DNA of 7,518 nt, taken from assembly GCA_017467225.1 (NCBI GenBank), contig JAFTSR010000292.1, positions 1 to 7,518 on the forward strand. Direction: 5' to 3'. Position 1 is the stretch's first letter. Each line of letters begins with the position of its first letter. Source of the stretch: Clostridia bacterium. Its GTDB lineage: Bacteria > Bacillota_A > Clostridia > Oscillospirales > CAG-272. The notes under the pieces were generated by a model. That model saw nothing but the letters and a program-made list of their open reading frames with translations, was not told where the DNA came from and searched no databases. Of this stretch, positions 5,111 through 7,518 are shown one piece after another. Made by a program: the position numbers and the translations under genes.

Positions 5111-7234
5111 ATGCAAAACAAACGAAAAGATGAATTTTATTCGGATGCGCTACTCCCCTTAGGCATCTGTGCCGGCGGTGGCACGCTGTTTTTGGCGCTT
5201 TTGTGCATTCTCAGCCGCAGCCTGCCCTTTGAGGACCTGCGCGCCATCAGCACGCTGGTGCTGGCCATCTATCTGCTCCTGTGCGGCGGCGTGATCGCGC
5301 TGTATCTGCTGCGTTACCGCCGTATGCGGAGCATTGCCGAGGAGGCCGAACAGTTCAACACCGAAATCTACGACGTATTCAAATACATCGCCGATCTTCC
5401 CTACGCGGTGGTGGACTCCAAGGGCAACGTCAAGGCCATCAACAGCGCCATGCAGTCCATTCTCGGCCTGTCCTCGCCGCTGTTCAACGCGCCGCTTCGC
5501 ACCTTCTGCGATGTCTCGGTCGCGGAGCTGTCCAACCTTGCCATCCGCGCGTCCGAGGAATCCCGCCGTCGCGCCGTTGACCGCGAGGGCAATCTGGACA
5601 CCGAGGCGCACACCGACACCTACCGCATCGGCGACCGCAGCTACGAGCTGTTCCCCTATCCGCTGCGTGCCCGCGGCAAGGAGTATTATCTGGTATATTT
5701 CCGCGACATTTCCGATTTTGTCGATCTGCGCACAAAGCTGCAGCGTGAAGCTCCCATCGTTGCCTACATTGTGCTGGACAACCTGCAGGAGCTGGCGCAG
5801 TACGTGCGTGTCAGCTACCGCTCCGCCGCTAACGAGCTGGAGACCATTTTGCAGGACTGGGCTGCTGAAATGGGCGGACTGCTCCGCGAATACGACCGCG
5901 ACAAATATCTGCTGCTCTTCTCCGCTGCCTCTCTGCAGCGCTGTATTGAAGACAACTTCAATATTCTGGAGCGCGTCCGCAACGTGCGTCTGGGTGACAA
6001 CAGCTACCCTGTGACCATTTCGATGGGCATTGCCGCCACCGGCAACACCTTCCACGAGTGCGAGACGATTGCCAGCGCGGCGCTTGACGTGGCGCTGCAG
6101 CGCGGCGGCGACCAGGTGGTTGTCAGACGCGCCGACGGCATTACGGTCTACGGTGGTCAGGTCAAACTGCTGCAGAGCAACACCTCCATCATTTCCCGTG
6201 TCAACTCCAATCAGCTGTGTGCTTTGGCTGCCAACGCCGGCAACGTGCTGATCATGGCGCATAAAAATCCCGACTACGACGCCATCGGCGCCTGCGTCGG
6301 TGCGGCTCGTCTGGCGCTGTGTGCGCGCGGCGACCGCGATTCCTCCGACGTACGCATCGTCACCGATCTGCGCGGCGACTCCTTCGCCATCTGCCGCGAG
6401 CAGCTGGACGGTCTTTCGATGTACGACGACATGTTTGTCGACTCGATCACCGGTCTTGACATGGTTCGCGCTGACACGCTTCTGGTCATGGTCGACGTCA
6501 ACAACATCAACATTGTGGAGTCGCCCGACATCGCGCGCAACGTGGCAAGCATTGCCATCATCGACCACCACAGACAGTTTGAGGTATTTGAATTTGCGCC
6601 CGTTCTCAGCTATATTCACACCACGGCATCCTCGGCCAGCGAGCTGATCACCGAGATGCTGGAGCAGAGCCCGTACGCAGAGGAGCTTCTCAAGGAGGAG
6701 GCAACGCTGCTGCTCTCCGGTATCATGCTGGATACCAAAAACTTTACGCATTCCACCGGTGCGCAGACCTTCTCGGCCGTGCATTATCTGTACGAACGCG
6801 GCGCGCACACCAACGTTACCCGTTCCTTCTTCTACGATTCTCCCCAGGAGCTGCGCACCTCGGGTCTGTTCGGTGCCAATGCCACCGTCTATCGCCGCCG
6901 CATTGCCATCACCTGGATCGACAGCAAAAACATGGGCGACGATCACACCAATCCCCGTATCGCAGCCTCCAAGGCGGCTGACAAGCTGCTGGCTGTCCGC
7001 GGCATCGACGCTTCCTTTGCACTGATCAAGATCGACAACACCGTCAGCATCTCCGCACGCTCGGGCGACCGCATCAACGTGCAGCTGATCATGGAAAAGC
7101 TGGGTGGCGGCGGTCACTTCGATATGGCCGGCGCACAGATCAGCGGCACCAATCTCCAGCAGGCATGCGAGCAGCTTAAGGTCGCCATCGACGAATACCT
7201 CGCCGCACAGCAGGAAATCAAGAAGGCGAATTGA
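5111..7234 (+). CDS. gdpP: Membrane-anchored c-di-AMP phosphodiesterase GdpP (PAS-GGDEF-DHH-DHHA1)
   Basis: A 707-residue GdpP (YybT family, usual length about 650-660). GdpP hydrolyses c-di-AMP to 5'-pApA at the inner face of the membrane. Two hydrophobic helices (about 15-35 and 46-67) are followed by RYRRMR. A PAS-like domain spans about 84-205 (IADLPYAVVDSKGNVKAIN at 93-111); GdpP PAS domains can bind heme, but no ligand residue can be assigned here. A GGDEF-derived domain (about 212-345) lacks the signature, ending in VTISMGIAAT and RGGDQVVVR. The DHH domain (about 370-560) keeps the metal motifs: HKNPDYDAIGA (H384, D388, D390), VMVDVNN (D462), IDHHR (D485, H486, H487) and GIMLDTKNF (D541). 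DHHA1 carries GGGGHFDMAGAQI (665-677). All expected catalytic residues are present, so it should be active. The start has AAAGGAG 9 nt upstream. Extra length sits mainly in the PAS region. rplI, often next, is not found. Confidence 0.96.
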   Translation: MQNKRKDEFYSDALLPLGICAGGGTLFLALLCILSRSLPFEDLRAISTLVLAIYLLLCGGVIALYLLRYRRMRSIAEEAEQFNTEIYDVFKYIADLPYAVVDSKGNVKAINSAMQSILGLSSPLFNAPLRTFCDVSVAELSNLAIRASEESRRRAVDREGNLDTEAHTDTYRIGDRSYELFPYPLRARGKEYYLVYFRDISDFVDLRTKLQREAPIVAYIVLDNLQELAQYVRVSYRSAANELETILQDWAAEMGGLLREYDRDKYLLLFSAASLQRCIEDNFNILERVRNVRLGDNSYPVTISMGIAATGNTFHECETIASAALDVALQRGGDQVVVRRADGITVYGGQVKLLQSNTSIISRVNSNQLCALAANAGNVLIMAHKNPDYDAIGACVGAARLALCARGDRDSSDVRIVTDLRGDSFAICREQLDGLSMYDDMFVDSITGLDMVRADTLLVMVDVNNINIVESPDIARNVASIAIIDHHRQFEVFEFAPVLSYIHTTASSASELITEMLEQSPYAEELLKEEATLLLSGIMLDTKNFTHSTGAQTFSAVHYLYERGAHTNVTRSFFYDSPQELRTSGLFGANATVYRRRIAITWIDSKNMGDDHTNPRIAASKAADKLLAVRGIDASFALIKIDNTVSISARSGDRINVQLIMEKLGGGGHFDMAGAQISGTNLQQACEQLKVAIDEYLAAQQEIKKAN

Positions 7235-7256
7235 GAGAGGGGATTGCCTTCGGCGA

Positions 7257-7288
7257 CCAAGGGGACTTTTTGAAAAAAGTCCCCTTGG
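7257..7288 (+). terminator. Perfect 14-bp hairpin after gdpP, possible transcript end
   Basis: CCAAGGGGACTTTT (7257-7270) pairs perfectly with AAAAGTCCCCTTGG (7275-7288) around a TGAA loop. It begins 23 bp after the gdpP stop. The stem is very stable, but the following bases (AACCCCAAAAAC) contain no T-run on this strand, and none follows on the other strand either. It may therefore be a repeat-borne hairpin that protects the 3' end rather than a classical terminator. This motif resembles repeats I associate with Oscillospiraceae genomes, from memory and unverified. Confidence 0.5.
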
Positions 7289-7301
7289 AACCCCAAAAAC
7301 T

Positions 7302-7404
7302 TTAAAAAATTGTTTGCTAAATTTGTTGCTTCAGCGGCTATGCCCGAACGACTGCAACGTATCCATGGGGCCCCCACCCCATTTGATGGGTTAAAAATTT
7401 GTTT
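7302..7404. repeat. Direct repeat TTAAAAA(A/T)TTGTTT
   Basis: The 14-mer at 7302-7315 recurs at 7391-7404 with a single A/T change, 89 bp apart. Both copies are followed closely by a GC dinucleotide. AT-rich sequence makes short matches easier by chance, so this is only supporting evidence for a composite element. Confidence 0.4.
7378..7390. repeat. Small hairpin CCCAT-TTG-ATGGG
   Basis: CCCAT (7378-7382) pairs with ATGGG (7386-7390) around TTG, followed by TTAAAAATTTG. It lies just after the GGGGCCCC palindrome (7367-7374). As a terminator it would be weak: five base pairs and an interrupted tail. Confidence 0.35.
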
Positions 7405-7410
7405 CGCGTT

Positions 7411-7441
7411 GTAACGGGCTGTCGAAGGCGCCAGCCCCTAC
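7411..7441. repeat. Hairpin repeat GTAACGGGCTG...CAGCCCCTAC
   Basis: GGGCTG (7416-7421) pairs with CAGCCC (7432-7437), and GTA (7411-7413) pairs with TAC (7439-7441) across a small internal mismatch. The reverse strand reads GTAGGGGCTGGCGCC, a start I associate with short palindromic repeats scattered through Oscillospiraceae genomes. That family assignment is from memory and needs a genome search. Confidence 0.45.
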
Positions 7442-7477
7442 CGAGTTGAGTTTTCTTTCCGTAGAAATCCCCTCACT

Positions 7478-7504
7478 TTTCGCCGTTTTTTTGAAACGGC
7501 GAAA
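7478..7504. repeat. 11-bp hairpin near the right edge
   Basis: TTTCGCCGTTT (7478-7488) pairs with AAACGGCGAAA (7494-7504) around a TTTTG loop. No T-run follows on either strand, so termination of either gdpP or a gene beyond the edge is not clearly supported. Confidence 0.45.
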
Positions 7505-7518
7505 GCAAAATTTCCTCA

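Larger units (their letters stand above)
7235..7518. other. Noncoding, hairpin-rich tail after gdpP
   Basis: No open frame here has both a ribosome binding site and a recognisable product. The stretch is a string of structured repeats: a 14-bp hairpin (7257-7288), a direct repeat (7302-7315 and 7391-7404, 13 of 14 identical), the palindrome GGGGCCCC (7367-7374), and smaller stems at 7378-7390, 7411-7441 and 7478-7504. An imperfect inverted repeat, 11 of 13 positions, joins 7235-7247 to 7464-7476. It looks like one or more interspersed noncoding elements placed directly after the gdpP stop codon. Confidence 0.6.

Noticed and set aside
5159..7117. 652-codon minus-strand open frame opposite gdpP
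   Set aside because: Antisense shadow of a fully supported GdpP; Val/Asp/Gln/His-rich composition with no motif and no Shine-Dalgarno noted.
7114..7377. Small open frames across the gdpP end and the 3' repeats, both strands
   Set aside because: They run through hairpins and the gdpP coding end, lack ribosome binding sites and encode nothing recognisable.
7235..7518. CRISPR array or attachment site in the 3' repeats
   Set aside because: No regularly spaced identical repeats with unique spacers, no cas gene, no integrase and no tRNA nearby.

Overview
The window comes from a GC-rich member of the Clostridia, most likely an Oscillospiraceae/Ruminococcaceae-type gut Firmicute. This rests on three things. 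The gene order rimP-nusA-rnpM(ylxR)-ylxQ-infB is typical of Firmicutes. A GdpP c-di-AMP phosphodiesterase lies next to a polytopic membrane protein, as in the yybS-gdpP pair of Bacillus. The tail after gdpP is rich in hairpins and resembles the interspersed noncoding repeats I associate with this family. The family-level assignment is inference; no rRNA or other taxonomic marker is present.

Two operons diverge from one AT-rich control region (3479-3802). Leftward, on the minus strand, run rimP (3478-2993), nusA (2950-1925), rnpM (1887-1579), ylxQ (1582-1226, ATGA overlap with rnpM) and the first 392 codons of infB (1178 to the window edge). Gaps are short (at most 47 bp), every gene has a Shine-Dalgarno, and no terminator is visible between them. 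The set covers 30S maturation (RimP), transcription elongation, pausing and termination (NusA), RNase P modulation (RnpM), an L7Ae-like RNA-binding protein (YlxQ) and initiation factor 2.

Rightward, on the plus strand, run a membrane protein with about eleven hydrophobic segments (3803-5041, probably DUF2232/YybS-like) and gdpP (5111-7234). They probably form one transcript from a well-formed sigma-A promoter at 3720-3748. GdpP shows the expected layout: two membrane helices, a PAS-like domain, a degenerate GGDEF domain and an intact DHH/DHHA1 phosphodiesterase.

The divergent region holds two sigma-A type promoters, each with a 17-bp spacer, separated by AT-rich DNA with T-tracts at roughly helical spacing and two short TTTCGAAA palindromes. 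The rimP leader has one arm that can pair with any of three downstream arms. From 7235 to the right edge there is no convincing gene; the stretch carries four hairpins, a direct repeat and an imperfect 13-bp inverted-repeat pair. The usual partners rplI and dnaB do not follow gdpP inside the window.

Most of the window is conserved housekeeping sequence. I found no clear new system. The most open points are the 3' repeat element, the leader and control-region structures, and the uncharacterised membrane partner of GdpP.
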